From contig JAJDUI010000037.1 of assembly GCA_022826745.1 (NCBI GenBank), forward strand, positions 124,001-188,000: 64,000 bases of DNA, in the 5' to 3' direction. Under the pieces are notes generated by a model. The model was given only the letters and a program-made list of their open reading frames with translations, was not told the DNA's origin and did not search any database. This document shows, one piece after another, positions 19,335-28,030 of this stretch. Made by a program: the position numbers and the translations under genes. The stretch is from Thermoanaerobaculia bacterium (GTDB taxonomy: Bacteria; Acidobacteriota; Thermoanaerobaculia; Multivoradales; Multivoraceae). Position 1 is the first letter of the stretch; each line of letters starts with the position of its first letter.

Positions 19335-20797
19335 CTGAAGACTCGTCCACACGAACCTGCCCTCACGCGTCAGGCGCGGCGGAGGCCGCGCGGGTGCGCC
19401 GCGCCTCGAAGGCCGACCGTGCGGACCTGCCGCTGCCGCCGGGTCCCGGGGGGCGGCGGCTGCGCCACCTGATCACCCACTTCACGACGTATCCCGAGTT
19501 CACGCGGAAGATGTACCGCGAGTACGGCGACGTCGTCCTCTATCGCATGACGTGGCTCGGCAAGTGCTGCCTCCTCTTCGACCCGGCCCTGATCCGGGCG
19601 GTGCTCGACACGGAGGAGCGGGAGCTGATCCGCCAGCAACTGTCGGTCGACCTGGCGCGGTTTCCCCACGGTGGAATGAACACCCGGTATGGGGAGGAAC
19701 ACAACGAGCGGGCGGCCATCGTTCGGTCCGCCTTCTCGGCCGATCGGATGCACTCGTACACCGGCCGCATCGCCGACCGCGTCCGCGAGCGGGTCGATTC
19801 CTGGCGGGACGGCCAGCCGGTCGACGTCCTGCAGGAGATGCTGCGCCTGTGCGTCGGCGTCTTCCTCGATCTGCTCGTCGGCGAGGACATGGACCCCGAC
19901 GTCGATGTGGGGATGGATCTGCGGCGCGCCCTGAAGGTGGAGTACATCGTGGAGCAGCTCCCCTTCCTGAGACGTTTCCGACGCCTGCCCCTGCCCTTCG
20001 TCGAGCGGCTGGACAGGACGTTCGAGGCCGTGGACGACCTGATCTACCGGGCGATCGAGCGCTCGGAGAGGCCCTCGTACACGGGGCGCGATCTGGTCTC
20101 CCACGTCGTCCGGACGCGCCGCGAGATGGACGGCGGGGGACCCTACCCGTCGAACGAGGAGATCCGCGACGAGATCGTTCTCGTGCTGCTCTCGGCCGGG
20201 CCGGCGGCGCAACTGCTGACCTGTGGCATCGAGCACCTGGCCCGGGAGCCCGCGGTGTGCAATCGCCTCGCGGCGGAGGCGGACGAGGTCCTGAATGGCA
20301 GACCGGTCCGCGGATCCGACGTGGACCGTCTTCCCTACGCCCGCGCCACGGTCGCCGAGGTCCTGCGTCTCAGCTCGACGGCCTGGGTGGTGTGGAAACG
20401 CGCCGCCGAGGATCTCGTCGTGGACGGCTACCTGATCCCCAGGGGAACGATCGTCCATCCCTGTTTTGGGGTCGTGCATCAGAGACCGGAGTACTACGAG
20501 CACGGCGAGGAGTTCCGGCCGGAACGCTGGCTCGACGAGCCGCGACCGGATGCCGGCTCCGGCCCGCCTCCGTACCATCCCTTCAGCTACGGTTTCAGGG
20601 AGTGTCCGGGCGGCGGGTTCGCGAGCGTGACCGGCGCCTTCCTCCTGGCCGAGATCGCTCGGCAATGGGAACTGGAACGGGTCTCGCGCCGCCGGCGGCG
20701 TCCCTTCGCGTTGCGGCCGCTCGGAGGCCCGATGCGGGTCAGGGGCTCGTTCCGGCTTAGGCCGCGTGCCCGGGACGCCGCTTCCTACACGGGATAG
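19331..20797 (+). CDS. Cytochrome P450
   Basis: A 488-residue heme monooxygenase. The heme loop FSYGFRECPGGG is intact, with Cys near residue 424. The K-helix ExxR reads EVLR near 343. The I-helix segment reads SAGPAAQLLT near 288, where most P450s have an acid-Thr pair (AGxD/ET) for oxygen activation; here both are replaced by Ala and Gln. It is soluble, with no membrane anchor. The start overlaps the RND permease stop, so a link between oxidation and export is plausible. No ferredoxin or reductase gene is adjacent. The substrate is unknown. The 3' end overlaps the convergent sulfotransferase by 13 bases. Confidence 0.9.
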   Translation: MTEDSSTRTCPHASGAAEAARVRRASKADRADLPLPPGPGGRRLRHLITHFTTYPEFTRKMYREYGDVVLYRMTWLGKCCLLFDPALIRAVLDTEERELIRQQLSVDLARFPHGGMNTRYGEEHNERAAIVRSAFSADRMHSYTGRIADRVRERVDSWRDGQPVDVLQEMLRLCVGVFLDLLVGEDMDPDVDVGMDLRRALKVEYIVEQLPFLRRFRRLPLPFVERLDRTFEAVDDLIYRAIERSERPSYTGRDLVSHVVRTRREMDGGGPYPSNEEIRDEIVLVLLSAGPAAQLLTCGIEHLAREPAVCNRLAAEADEVLNGRPVRGSDVDRLPYARATVAEVLRLSSTAWVVWKRAAEDLVVDGYLIPRGTIVHPCFGVVHQRPEYYEHGEEFRPERWLDEPRPDAGSGPPPYHPFSYGFRECPGGGFASVTGAFLLAEIARQWELERVSRRRRRPFALRPLGGPMRVRGSFRLRPRARDAASYTG

Positions 20798-21822
20798 CCG
20801 AGGAGTTCCAGGCCGGGACGGCAGGCCTCGGTGACGGCGGCTTGCTTCGCAGTGTCGAGGAGGTCGAAGCGGGAGCTGGTCGTCGGCCTGGGAATCGCCG
20901 CCGCCTTCCGCAGCCAGGCCTCGTTCTCGAACTCCGGGGAGATGAACCGGATCAGGCGCTCCAGCTCGCGCTCCGGATCCGCCTGGACGTCCTCGAACTT
21001 CAGGTTCAGCAGGCGGTCGGGCGGGAAGCCGCCGAACGTCCTGTGGCCGATCTGGATCAGCCTGGACCAGAACGCGGCGAAATCGGTCAACGTCACCTCG
21101 TCGTACGGCAGGTGGTCGATGTCGATGAAGCGGTCCGTCAGGTTGTCCAGCCAGTAGCCGAGCCGGTTGAAGCGCTGAAGCAGAGGCATGGAGTCGACGG
21201 GGTCGATGCCCCACTTGCGGATCACGCGGGCCTTTGCCAGCAGTCCGCGAAAGGCGGGATGCCCGCTCAGAGAGACCGCCGTGTCCCGTCCGTCGCGATA
21301 GACGTGAACGACCCGGGCCTCGGGGAAGTTGCGGAGCACGAGCGGCGCAATCAGGAGAGAACCGCCCGAGCGCTCCACCCAGACTCTCCGGTCGAGCCGC
21401 TCCTTGAGCCAGGAGAAGTGGGCCCGGTAGTGATCGGCCGGCGACTGGCGGGGCTGCCCGCGGACGATGGGCTCCAGCTCCTCGTACAGTTCGTAGTAGC
21501 GGTCGGTGAGGTGCGGCAGCGTGATCGGCATGATCGGCGGCACCGTGTTCCGGCTGTAGCGGGCCCCGGGAGCTCCGAACGGGTAGAGGAGCTCGCGGAA
21601 CGGTTCGCGCAGCGCGAGGCGCGTCCGGCGCGACTGGACGCTGTAGAGGCGCCACATGTCGTCGCCGCTCGGCCGGCGCCTGCCGAACAGGCTCATCTGG
21701 AAGGCGGAAAAGAACTCCGAGATGCTCAGGATCGCCGGGTGCAGGCGCAGGAGGTCCGAGATCATCGTCGATCCGCAGCGGCCGGTGCTGAGGACGAGAA
21801 CGGGAGGAATGGCCGGCGTCAT
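20785..21822 (-). CDS. Sulfotransferase family protein
   Basis: A 345-residue protein. The PAPS loop lies at the extreme N-terminus (VLSTGRCGSTMISDLL, residues about 10-25), and the 3'-phosphate site reads HVYRDGRDTAVSL. This form of sulfotransferase usually modifies small molecules or glycans. It is the last gene of the leftward operon, with its ATG overlapping the stop of the NTF2-like gene at 21819. It is less similar to the two DUF1214-associated sulfotransferases in this window than those are to each other in layout. The acceptor is unknown, and why it sits in a metal/SPFH operon is unclear. Confidence 0.85.
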   Translation of the reverse strand: MTPAIPPVLVLSTGRCGSTMISDLLRLHPAILSISEFFSAFQMSLFGRRRPSGDDMWRLYSVQSRRTRLALREPFRELLYPFGAPGARYSRNTVPPIMPITLPHLTDRYYELYEELEPIVRGQPRQSPADHYRAHFSWLKERLDRRVWVERSGGSLLIAPLVLRNFPEARVVHVYRDGRDTAVSLSGHPAFRGLLAKARVIRKWGIDPVDSMPLLQRFNRLGYWLDNLTDRFIDIDHLPYDEVTLTDFAAFWSRLIQIGHRTFGGFPPDRLLNLKFEDVQADPERELERLIRFISPEFENEAWLRKAAAIPRPTTSSRFDLLDTAKQAAVTEACRPGLELLGYPV

Positions 21823-22298
21823 TCGGTCGGGCCGACGGGCGTGCCGTAGGGAACCGGCGGCTCGCGCTCGTGCGTCGGACCGAGCGCGACGATGCGCCAG
21901 CGTCCCCGGGTTCTTCGAACGTCCAGGGACTGCGTCTCGTAGCTCGCCTCCCGGACGTACTCGACGTCCAGGCGGACGACGTCGGCGAGATCCTCCCTGC
22001 CGGTCACGGCGACCCCCTTGAGGCCGGTGATCCGACTGCGGAGGTACTGCTCGAAGGCCGCCTCGCCCATCTCGTCGCGCACGGTCTCCAGTTGCTTCCG
22101 CACCTCCCCGGCGAAGAGGTCGAGCCAGGTATCCGCCGCGCCCTCGCGGCTGGCGTCGACCATCTCCCAGAAGACATCGCTGGGATCGCCGGCATCCGTC
22201 CCGCGCTCCGGCAGCCGGTCGCGCAGCGCCACGACCAGGCCGGCCGCGAGCACGACGACGGTCAGCGCCGTCGCGCCGAGGCTGCGGCTCACTCTCAC
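21819..22298 (-). CDS. Small membrane-anchored protein, possibly NTF2-like
   Basis: A 159-residue protein with one N-terminal membrane segment (ALTVVVLAAGLVVAL) and then a soluble domain. The order helix-rich segment (DVFWEMVDASREGAADTWLDLF), charged helix (VRKQLETVRDEMGEAAFEQYLRS in part) and beta strands ending in RGRWRIVALGP resembles NTF2-like or DUF4878 folds. I cannot name a family with certainty. It overlaps both neighbours by the ATGA pattern, between the HflK-like gene and the sulfotransferase, and is clearly part of the operon. A periplasm-facing accessory subunit is a guess. Confidence 0.7.
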   Translation of the reverse strand: MRVSRSLGATALTVVVLAAGLVVALRDRLPERGTDAGDPSDVFWEMVDASREGAADTWLDLFAGEVRKQLETVRDEMGEAAFEQYLRSRITGLKGVAVTGREDLADVVRLDVEYVREASYETQSLDVRRTRGRWRIVALGPTHEREPPVPYGTPVGPTE

Positions 22299-23227
22299 GG
22301 CCGGCCGTTCGACCCGGGCGTCAGCTCGCGGCGGAGGAAGTCGATGTCGATCGTGCTCTGGCCGGGTTCGAGGATCGTCTTGCGCATCCGGGGAAGGACC
22401 CGCTCCATCGTCTCGAGGTACGTGCGCGTGCGGATCTCGGCGCGCGCCCCCTGGTCGGCGTTCGCGATCGAGCGGAACCGGTCCGCTTCGCCGGTCGCGC
22501 GTTCGACCTCGGCGGTACGGAAGCTCTCGGCCCCGGCGACGAGAGCGCGCGCCTCGCCGCGCGCCACGGGTACGACCTCGTTACGGTAGCTCTCCGCCTC
22601 GCGGATCAGGCGGTCGCGGTCCTCGCGCGCGCTGGCGACGTCGTTGAACGCCTCGCGGACGAGACTCGGCGGGCTGACGCCCTCGAGACTCGCGGACAGG
22701 ACGGTGACGCCGGTGCCGAACCGATCGAACAGCTCCTGCGAAGCGGCCTGGACGCTCTGCTGGACCGCCACCTTGCCGGTCGTCAGCAGCTCGTCGACGC
22801 CCATGCCGGCGACCACTTCGAGCAGGGCCGCGCGTCCGCTCGCCTCGAGCAGCGACTCGACGTTCGCGAAGCGCAGCGAGTAGGCGAGCGGATCGTGGAT
22901 CGCGTAGAGGACGACGAGCCGCACGTGGACGACGTTGCGGTCGCCGGTCAACCAGCGCGCCTCGGCCGGCGTCGCGTCGCCGCCGAGCACGCGGTCGGCC
23001 GCCGCGAAGCCGAGCGTCAGCCGCTTCGCCTCGCGGACCTTCAGCTTGTCCACCCGGCCGACGGGCTGCGGCCAGTTCCAGTGCAGGCCCGGTCCCGCCG
23101 GCGTCGCGTTCGCCCGGCCGAGAACGCGGACCACGGCCTCCTCGTCGGGCGCGACGAAGTAGACGCCCCAGGCCAGCCACATGAACGCCAGGGTCAGCGC
23201 CGCGGCCGGGATGGCGCGACGCCTCAT
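22295..23227 (-). CDS. hflK: SPFH/Band 7 protein, HflK-like
   Basis: A 310-residue protein with one N-terminal transmembrane helix (IPAAALTLAFMWLAWGVYFV), then a Band 7 domain (EEAVVRVLGR, GPGLHWNWPQPVGRVDKL) and a coiled-coil region rich in Arg, Glu and Ala. The end, RTYLETMERVLPRMRKTIL, matches HflK. In the known HflKC complex it forms a membrane cage with HflC around the FtsH protease. No FtsH is encoded here, and the genes are instead linked to a metal ATPase. ATG overlaps on both sides show translational coupling. It is divergent from housekeeping HflK and lacks the usual Gly-rich leader. Confidence 0.85.
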   Translation of the reverse strand: MRRRAIPAAALTLAFMWLAWGVYFVAPDEEAVVRVLGRANATPAGPGLHWNWPQPVGRVDKLKVREAKRLTLGFAAADRVLGGDATPAEARWLTGDRNVVHVRLVVLYAIHDPLAYSLRFANVESLLEASGRAALLEVVAGMGVDELLTTGKVAVQQSVQAASQELFDRFGTGVTVLSASLEGVSPPSLVREAFNDVASAREDRDRLIREAESYRNEVVPVARGEARALVAGAESFRTAEVERATGEADRFRSIANADQGARAEIRTRTYLETMERVLPRMRKTILEPGQSTIDIDFLRRELTPGSNGRP

Positions 23228-24195
23228 TGGGAGCTTCCGCCCAGCAAGGAGAAGAGTTCCGAGTCCGCCGACAGGATGACGGTCGTCTGGTCGTCGAGAA
23301 TCGACTCGTAGGACTCCAGGGTGCGCAGGAAGCGGTAGAGCGACGGGTCCTGGCGGTAGGCGTCGCCGTAGATGCCGGCGGCCTCGGCGTCGCCCTGGCC
23401 GCGGAGGATCTCCGCCTCACGGTAGGCGCCCGCGAGGATCAGCTCCCGGTCCCGGTCGGCTTCGGCGCGGATGATCATCGCCTGTTCTTCGCCCTGGGCC
23501 CGGTACTCCTTGGCGATCCGTTCGCGCTCCGCCCGCATGCGGGCGAAGACAGACTCCAGGTTCTGCTCCGGGAAGCTCAGGCGGGTGAGCTGGACCTCGA
23601 GAATCTCGACCCCGAGCTGGGGAAGGGAGACGGCGACCGCGGACTCGCGGACCTCGGCCGCGATCTCCTCGATGCGGAGATGCTTCGGCTTCGTGGAGAC
23701 GAGCTGCGAGAGCTCCGTGCGGCCGAGTGCTGCCGCGAGGCCGGCCCAGACCACGTCGTGCAGCCGCATCTCGGCGCCCGAGATGTCGCCGATCGTCTCC
23801 AGGAAGCGCTCCGGGTCGGCAATCCGCCAGACGACCGCGGTGTCGACGACCAGGTTCTTCTTGTCCTGGGTGAGGAACTCGGCCGGCGCCGGATCGTAAA
23901 GGAGCACCCGGTTGTCGAAGCGAAGCCGCCGGTCGATCGGCCACTTCAGCTTGAGGCCCGGATCCTCGATCGTGCGGACCGGCTTGCCGAAGCGGGTGAC
24001 GATCGCGCTCTCTGTCTCCGGCACGACGAAGACGGTCCGGGCCAGCGCGACGATCGCCAGCACGGCCAGACCGGCCCGCCACCAGGACGTGGCACGGCGC
24101 GGCGGGTGCTCGTGGCCGTCGCCGGCGTCGTGGCGGTGCGCCTTGTCGTGTTGGTGACCGTGGTGGTCGTGTTGATGATGGTCGTCGTGGGTCAT
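23224..24195 (-). CDS. hflC: SPFH/Band 7 protein with His-rich N-terminus, HflC-like
   Basis: A 323-residue protein. The first 30 residues are an extreme histidine cluster (HDDHHQHDHHGHQHDKAHRH) on the cytoplasmic side of a single membrane segment (WWRAGLAVLAIVALARTV). Next come a Band 7 domain (TESAIVTRFGKPVRTIEDPG) and a coiled coil with ERIAKEYRAQGEEQA. The ending YGDAYRQDPSLYRFLRTLESY is typical of HflC. The His tract is not a normal HflC feature; it suggests binding of a transition metal and fits the neighbouring metal ATPase. Start and stop both overlap neighbouring genes by four bases. The role is inferred as part of an SPFH ring associated with metal transport. Confidence 0.87.
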   Translation of the reverse strand: MTHDDHHQHDHHGHQHDKAHRHDAGDGHEHPPRRATSWWRAGLAVLAIVALARTVFVVPETESAIVTRFGKPVRTIEDPGLKLKWPIDRRLRFDNRVLLYDPAPAEFLTQDKKNLVVDTAVVWRIADPERFLETIGDISGAEMRLHDVVWAGLAAALGRTELSQLVSTKPKHLRIEEIAAEVRESAVAVSLPQLGVEILEVQLTRLSFPEQNLESVFARMRAERERIAKEYRAQGEEQAMIIRAEADRDRELILAGAYREAEILRGQGDAEAAGIYGDAYRQDPSLYRFLRTLESYESILDDQTTVILSADSELFSLLGGSSQ

Positions 24196-27100
24196 TGCTC
24201 TACCTCGTTCTGGGACGGACCCGGTGGAGGAACGAAGACATCGAGAAGGCGGTCCGGCGTTTCGTCCACGAAGACGAAGCGCTTGCGACCGCCGGTCGCG
24301 TCGGTGATCAGTTTCGGTTTGCCAGCAAGCGAGCCTTCGATCGTCTGAAGCTGGAGCCGGAAGCGGTGCAGGTCGTTCGCGCGCCGATACGCTCCGGCCC
24401 GCAGTTCGAAGCGTTCGCTCTCGCCGCGGCCGGCCTCGACGCGTCGGTTCTGGTAGGCCTCGGCTTCGAGGAGTTGCCGTCGCGCCTCGCCGCGGGCAAT
24501 CGGCAGGCGCTCGAGCGCGTAGCCTTCGGCCTCGTCGATCAGGGTCTCCCGCTCCTCGAGTGCGCTCGCCGCGTCACGGAAGGCGTCGACGACGTCGAGC
24601 GGCGGGTGGGCGTCCTGCACCGTCGCGCTCACGACCTCGACGCCGGCGCCGAGGCTCTCGAGCAGCGCCGCGAGATGCGTGTGCCAGGCCTTCTCGATGC
24701 CCTCGCGCTTCCCGGTCAGGACGTCGTCGAGGGAGTGGCCGGCAAGCACGGTGCGGAGCGACCGCTCGGCGCTCGTCTCGACCAGGAGCGCCGGGTCGGC
24801 CGTGGCGAAGGCGAAGGCGGCGGCGTCGGCGACCCGGTAGTGGATCCGCGCGGCGACTTCCACCAGGTTCTCGTCGCCGGTCAGCATCAGCCGTTCGAGC
24901 GGCGGCGTGTCGTCGAAGCCCGCGTGGCGGACGTTCCACTCGTAGCTTGCCGCGGCGCCGGTCTCGCCGGCACCGGCTTCCCGGGGCGAGCCGACCGCCG
25001 CCATCCGCAGGCGGTCCGGTTCGACCGTGGTCACCCGGTCGATCGGCCACGGCCAGCGCAGGTGCAGCCCCGGGCCGAGTTCACCGCCGGCGTGGTGGCC
25101 GAAGCGCTGCACGAGTCCGACTTCCTGGGGATCGATCATGCGCAGGCCGCTCGCGGCCCAGACCGCGGCGAGGGCGAACGGCGCCGCGCGCACCAGCCGG
25201 GGCGCCGCGGACCGGATCCGCGCGGGGCTGTCTTCGAGCGCGTGTTCTAGACGATGAACGGTGGCGCGGCGTCCCGCATTGAACGCCTTCCAACCGGCGG
25301 CCAGCCCGTCGACCGGACCGGCAAGAAGTTGGAAGCGGCCAAAGCCCCGGTCTTCGCGGGCTGCCACTGCCCGGCCTTCGTAGAGCAGCCGGACGCAGTT
25401 CAGGATGACGAGTAGCGAGGCGGCCTGGTGGACGATCGCCGCGGCGGCCGGGGGCAGCCAGCCGAAGGCGGCGAAGCCGACGGCGACGAAGTTGATGCCG
25501 AAGGCGAAGATCAGGATGCTGCTGCGGATCCGGGCGACGACGCGCCGCGAGTAGCGGAGCAGGGGCGCCAGGTAGTCGAGCCGGTCGGGCAGCAGGACGA
25601 CCTGGGCCGCCTCGGCCGAGAGGTCCGCGGCACCGTGGCCGATCGCGACGCCGACGGACGCGGCGGCGAGGGAGGGCGCGTCGTTGATCCCGTCGCCGAC
25701 CATCAGGACGTTGCGGTCGCCGCGGGAGAGCTCGCCCAGCCGGCGCACCTTCTCTTCCGGCAGCAGTTCCGCCTGGACCTGGTCGATGCCGGCCCGGCGG
25801 CCGATCGTGCGCGCCGTTCCCTCGGCGTCGCCGGTCAGCATGACGATCGGCTCGAGCCCGGCCTGCCGCAGGTCGGCGACCGCTTCGGTCGCTTCGTCAC
25901 GCAGCGGATCGGCCAGGGCCAGCGCGCCGGCGAGCGCGCCGTCGACGGCGACGGCGAGCCGCGTCTCGCCGCTTCCCGGAGTGGGCACGACGCTCTCGGC
26001 CACGGCGCCGATCTGCTCTTCGCCGACGACCTCCGCCAGCAGCGCCTGGTTGCCGACCGCGATCTCGTGTCCGTCGACGGTGGCCGTCACGCCGCGGCCG
26101 GGATGGAGCCTGAAATCCTCAGGCTCGGAAAGGTCGAGTTGCCGCTCGCGGGCTTCGGCGACGAGCGCCCGGCCCAGCAGGTGCTCGGACGTCAGTTCGG
26201 CGCTCGCCGCCAGCCGGAGCAGGCGATCCTCGGCCATGCCGCCGGCGGGCGCGATCGCGGTCAGTGCGGGACGGCCGCAGGTCAGCGTGCCCGTCTTGTC
26301 CAGCACGCAGGCGTCGATGCGCGACAGCGACTCGATCACGTCGCCGCCCTTGACCAGCGCGCCCTCGCGCGCCAGCCGCGCGATCGCGGAGGCCATGGCC
26401 GCCGGCGTCGCGAGCACCAGGGCGCAGGGGCAGGCGACGATCAGCGCCGCCACCGTGCGCATCATCTCGCCGGTGAACAGGTAGATGCCGCCGGCCGCGA
26501 CCAGCACCGCGGGCAGGAAGAAGCGGGCCAGCCTGTCCGCCGTGCGGACGACCCGCGCCCGCCGGCTCTGCGCGTCCTCGATCAGGCTCGCGATCCGGGC
26601 GACCGTCGTGTCGCTGCCGGTGCGCTCGGAGCGGATGTCGAGCACGCCGTACTCGTTCAGGCTGCCGCTCCACACCGCGTCGCCGACGCCGAGCTGGGCC
26701 GGCAGCGGTTCGCCCGTGACGCTGCTCTGGTCGACGGACGACTCGCCGCGCTCGATCATCCCGTCCACCGGCACGCGCTCGCCCGCGAGCACCCGCACCA
26801 CGTCGCCGATCTCGACCTCTTCCAGCGCGACGAGTTCCTCGCCGCCGTCGCGCAGCACCCGTGCCTGCTCCGGCTGGCTGGCGACGAAGCCGGCGATCGC
26901 GCCCTTGGCGCGGTCGACCGTCCAGTGCTCGATTCCCTCGCCGATCAGCATGATGAACATGACCTCGGCGGCGGCGAAGTACTCGCCGATCCAGACCGCC
27001 GCACCGGCCGCGATGGCGATCGTCAGGTGGGACGAGAAGTGGCCCTGGAGCAGATCCAGGATCGCGTGGCGGATGAGCGGATAGCCGGCGACCAGCGTGA

Positions 27101-27263
27101 GGATGAGGGCCAGGTCGATGCCGGCGACGGTCCGCACGACGCCAAGCAGGTAGAGCAGCAGCAGGACGCCGACCGCGACGCAGAGCGCGACGTAGCCGAT
27201 CCGTTGCAGCAGGCCGTGGCTGTGCGAGTGGCCGTGGCCGTCGTCGTCGAAATGTGCGCCCAT
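24192..27263 (-). CDS. P1B-type metal ATPase fused to a C-terminal SPFH (HflK-like) domain
   Basis: A 1023-residue fusion. Residues 1-17 are His-rich (DDDGHGHSHSHG). The ATPase part has TGE near 184, the membrane CPC motif (VACPCALVLATP) near 277, DKTGTLT near 320, and GDGINDAP near 524. These identify a heavy-metal P-type pump whose aspartate is phosphorylated by ATP. No CxxC metal-binding domain precedes it, and the usual SEHPL is SEHLL (near 361). From about residue 690 a further membrane helix and a Band 7 domain follow (PQEVGLVQRFGHH, GPGLHLRWPWPIDRV), ending in an HflK-like tail (QLQTIEGSLAGKPKL). Metal specificity is uncertain. It lies between the UreH-like permease and the HflC-like gene, with near-zero spacing. 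Confidence 0.9.
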   Translation of the reverse strand: MGAHFDDDGHGHSHSHGLLQRIGYVALCVAVGVLLLLYLLGVVRTVAGIDLALILTLVAGYPLIRHAILDLLQGHFSSHLTIAIAAGAAVWIGEYFAAAEVMFIMLIGEGIEHWTVDRAKGAIAGFVASQPEQARVLRDGGEELVALEEVEIGDVVRVLAGERVPVDGMIERGESSVDQSSVTGEPLPAQLGVGDAVWSGSLNEYGVLDIRSERTGSDTTVARIASLIEDAQSRRARVVRTADRLARFFLPAVLVAAGGIYLFTGEMMRTVAALIVACPCALVLATPAAMASAIARLAREGALVKGGDVIESLSRIDACVLDKTGTLTCGRPALTAIAPAGGMAEDRLLRLAASAELTSEHLLGRALVAEARERQLDLSEPEDFRLHPGRGVTATVDGHEIAVGNQALLAEVVGEEQIGAVAESVVPTPGSGETRLAVAVDGALAGALALADPLRDEATEAVADLRQAGLEPIVMLTGDAEGTARTIGRRAGIDQVQAELLPEEKVRRLGELSRGDRNVLMVGDGINDAPSLAAASVGVAIGHGAADLSAEAAQVVLLPDRLDYLAPLLRYSRRVVARIRSSILIFAFGINFVAVGFAAFGWLPPAAAAIVHQAASLLVILNCVRLLYEGRAVAAREDRGFGRFQLLAGPVDGLAAGWKAFNAGRRATVHRLEHALEDSPARIRSAAPRLVRAAPFALAAVWAASGLRMIDPQEVGLVQRFGHHAGGELGPGLHLRWPWPIDRVTTVEPDRLRMAAVGSPREAGAGETGAAASYEWNVRHAGFDDTPPLERLMLTGDENLVEVAARIHYRVADAAAFAFATADPALLVETSAERSLRTVLAGHSLDDVLTGKREGIEKAWHTHLAALLESLGAGVEVVSATVQDAHPPLDVVDAFRDAASALEERETLIDEAEGYALERLPIARGEARRQLLEAEAYQNRRVEAGRGESERFELRAGAYRRANDLHRFRLQLQTIEGSLAGKPKLITDATGGRKRFVFVDETPDRLLDVFVPPPGPSQNEVEQ

Positions 27264-27272
27264 GCCGGACGG

Positions 27273-28028
27273 CTAGATGGCGAACAGCATCATGGCGAGC
27301 CCCGAGGCGGCGATGGCGAGGCCGCTCAGCGTGTGCACATGCGCCGTGAGGCGGGGGAGCCGGACGAACTCGAGGCCCCGGTAGGCAAGAGCGACGACTC
27401 CCGCCATCGTCGCGATCGTTGTCACACCGAAGGCAACGGTCACCGGGATCACGGCCCACAGACCGACCTGGAAGGCCGGCACCATGAGGATCGGGATCAA
27501 CGGCTCACAGGGGCCGAGCACGAAGATGACGAACAGGCTCCAGGCCGTGAGGCCGGCCACCCCGGCAGCCGAAGCCTTCGGGTGCTCGTGGGCAGCCGCC
27601 TCGGGATGTTCATGGGCATGGACGAGCCCGCCGGCATGGGCGTGGACGTGGCGCTGCCGCCGCCGTCTGCGGGCCAGCGACCAGCCGGCATAGGTCAGGC
27701 CGAACGCCACCAGCGCCCAGGCGGCGAGGTCGCCGCGGACGGCCTCGATCGTCTCGAATGCGCCGACGCGCCCGCTCATCCAGTGGTAGCCCTCGCCGGT
27801 GTCAAGCCCGGTGGCGAAGATCGCGATCCCGATGCCGGCACCGCCCAGGAGGACGGACGAGGCGACGTGTCCGCCGCCGCACAGCCCGGTGATCCACAAC
27901 GTCCTGCGCAGCGACCAGCCGCGCGCCTTGCCGAGGACGACGAACGGCAACGTGTGGTCGATGCCGATCAGCGTGTGGACGAAGCCGATGCCGACCGCGG
28001 CCGAAACCAGGACCCAGACTGCGTCCAT
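27273..28028 (-). CDS. UreH/NiCoT-like metal permease with His-rich loop
   Basis: A 251-residue membrane protein with about six transmembrane segments. The first carries HTLIGIDHTLPF, which resembles the HxxxGPDH metal motif of UreH-like and related nickel/cobalt permeases. The second membrane block has GLCGGGHVASSVLLG, the matching GH segment. The central cytoplasmic loop is rich in His (HVHAHAGGLVHAHEHPEAAAH). Homologs move nickel, cobalt or other divalent ions; the ion here is unknown. The start lies two bases past the stop of the DUF3604 gene, and its own stop lies nine bases before the ATPase start. All this fits one metal-handling operon. Confidence 0.82.
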   Translation of the reverse strand: MDAVWVLVSAAVGIGFVHTLIGIDHTLPFVVLGKARGWSLRRTLWITGLCGGGHVASSVLLGGAGIGIAIFATGLDTGEGYHWMSGRVGAFETIEAVRGDLAAWALVAFGLTYAGWSLARRRRRQRHVHAHAGGLVHAHEHPEAAAHEHPKASAAGVAGLTAWSLFVIFVLGPCEPLIPILMVPAFQVGLWAVIPVTVAFGVTTIATMAGVVALAYRGLEFVRLPRLTAHVHTLSGLAIAASGLAMMLFAI

Positions 28029-28030
28029 TC

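Noticed and set aside
16098..19352. 1084-codon minus-strand frame opposite the RND permease
   Set aside because: The translation is dominated by Arg, Gln, His and Asp, and the opposite strand encodes a textbook RND permease across the same bases.
9565..20797. Secondary-metabolite biosynthetic gene cluster
   Set aside because: P450, sulfotransferases, SDRs and GSTs are present, but there is no polyketide, peptide or terpene core enzyme.
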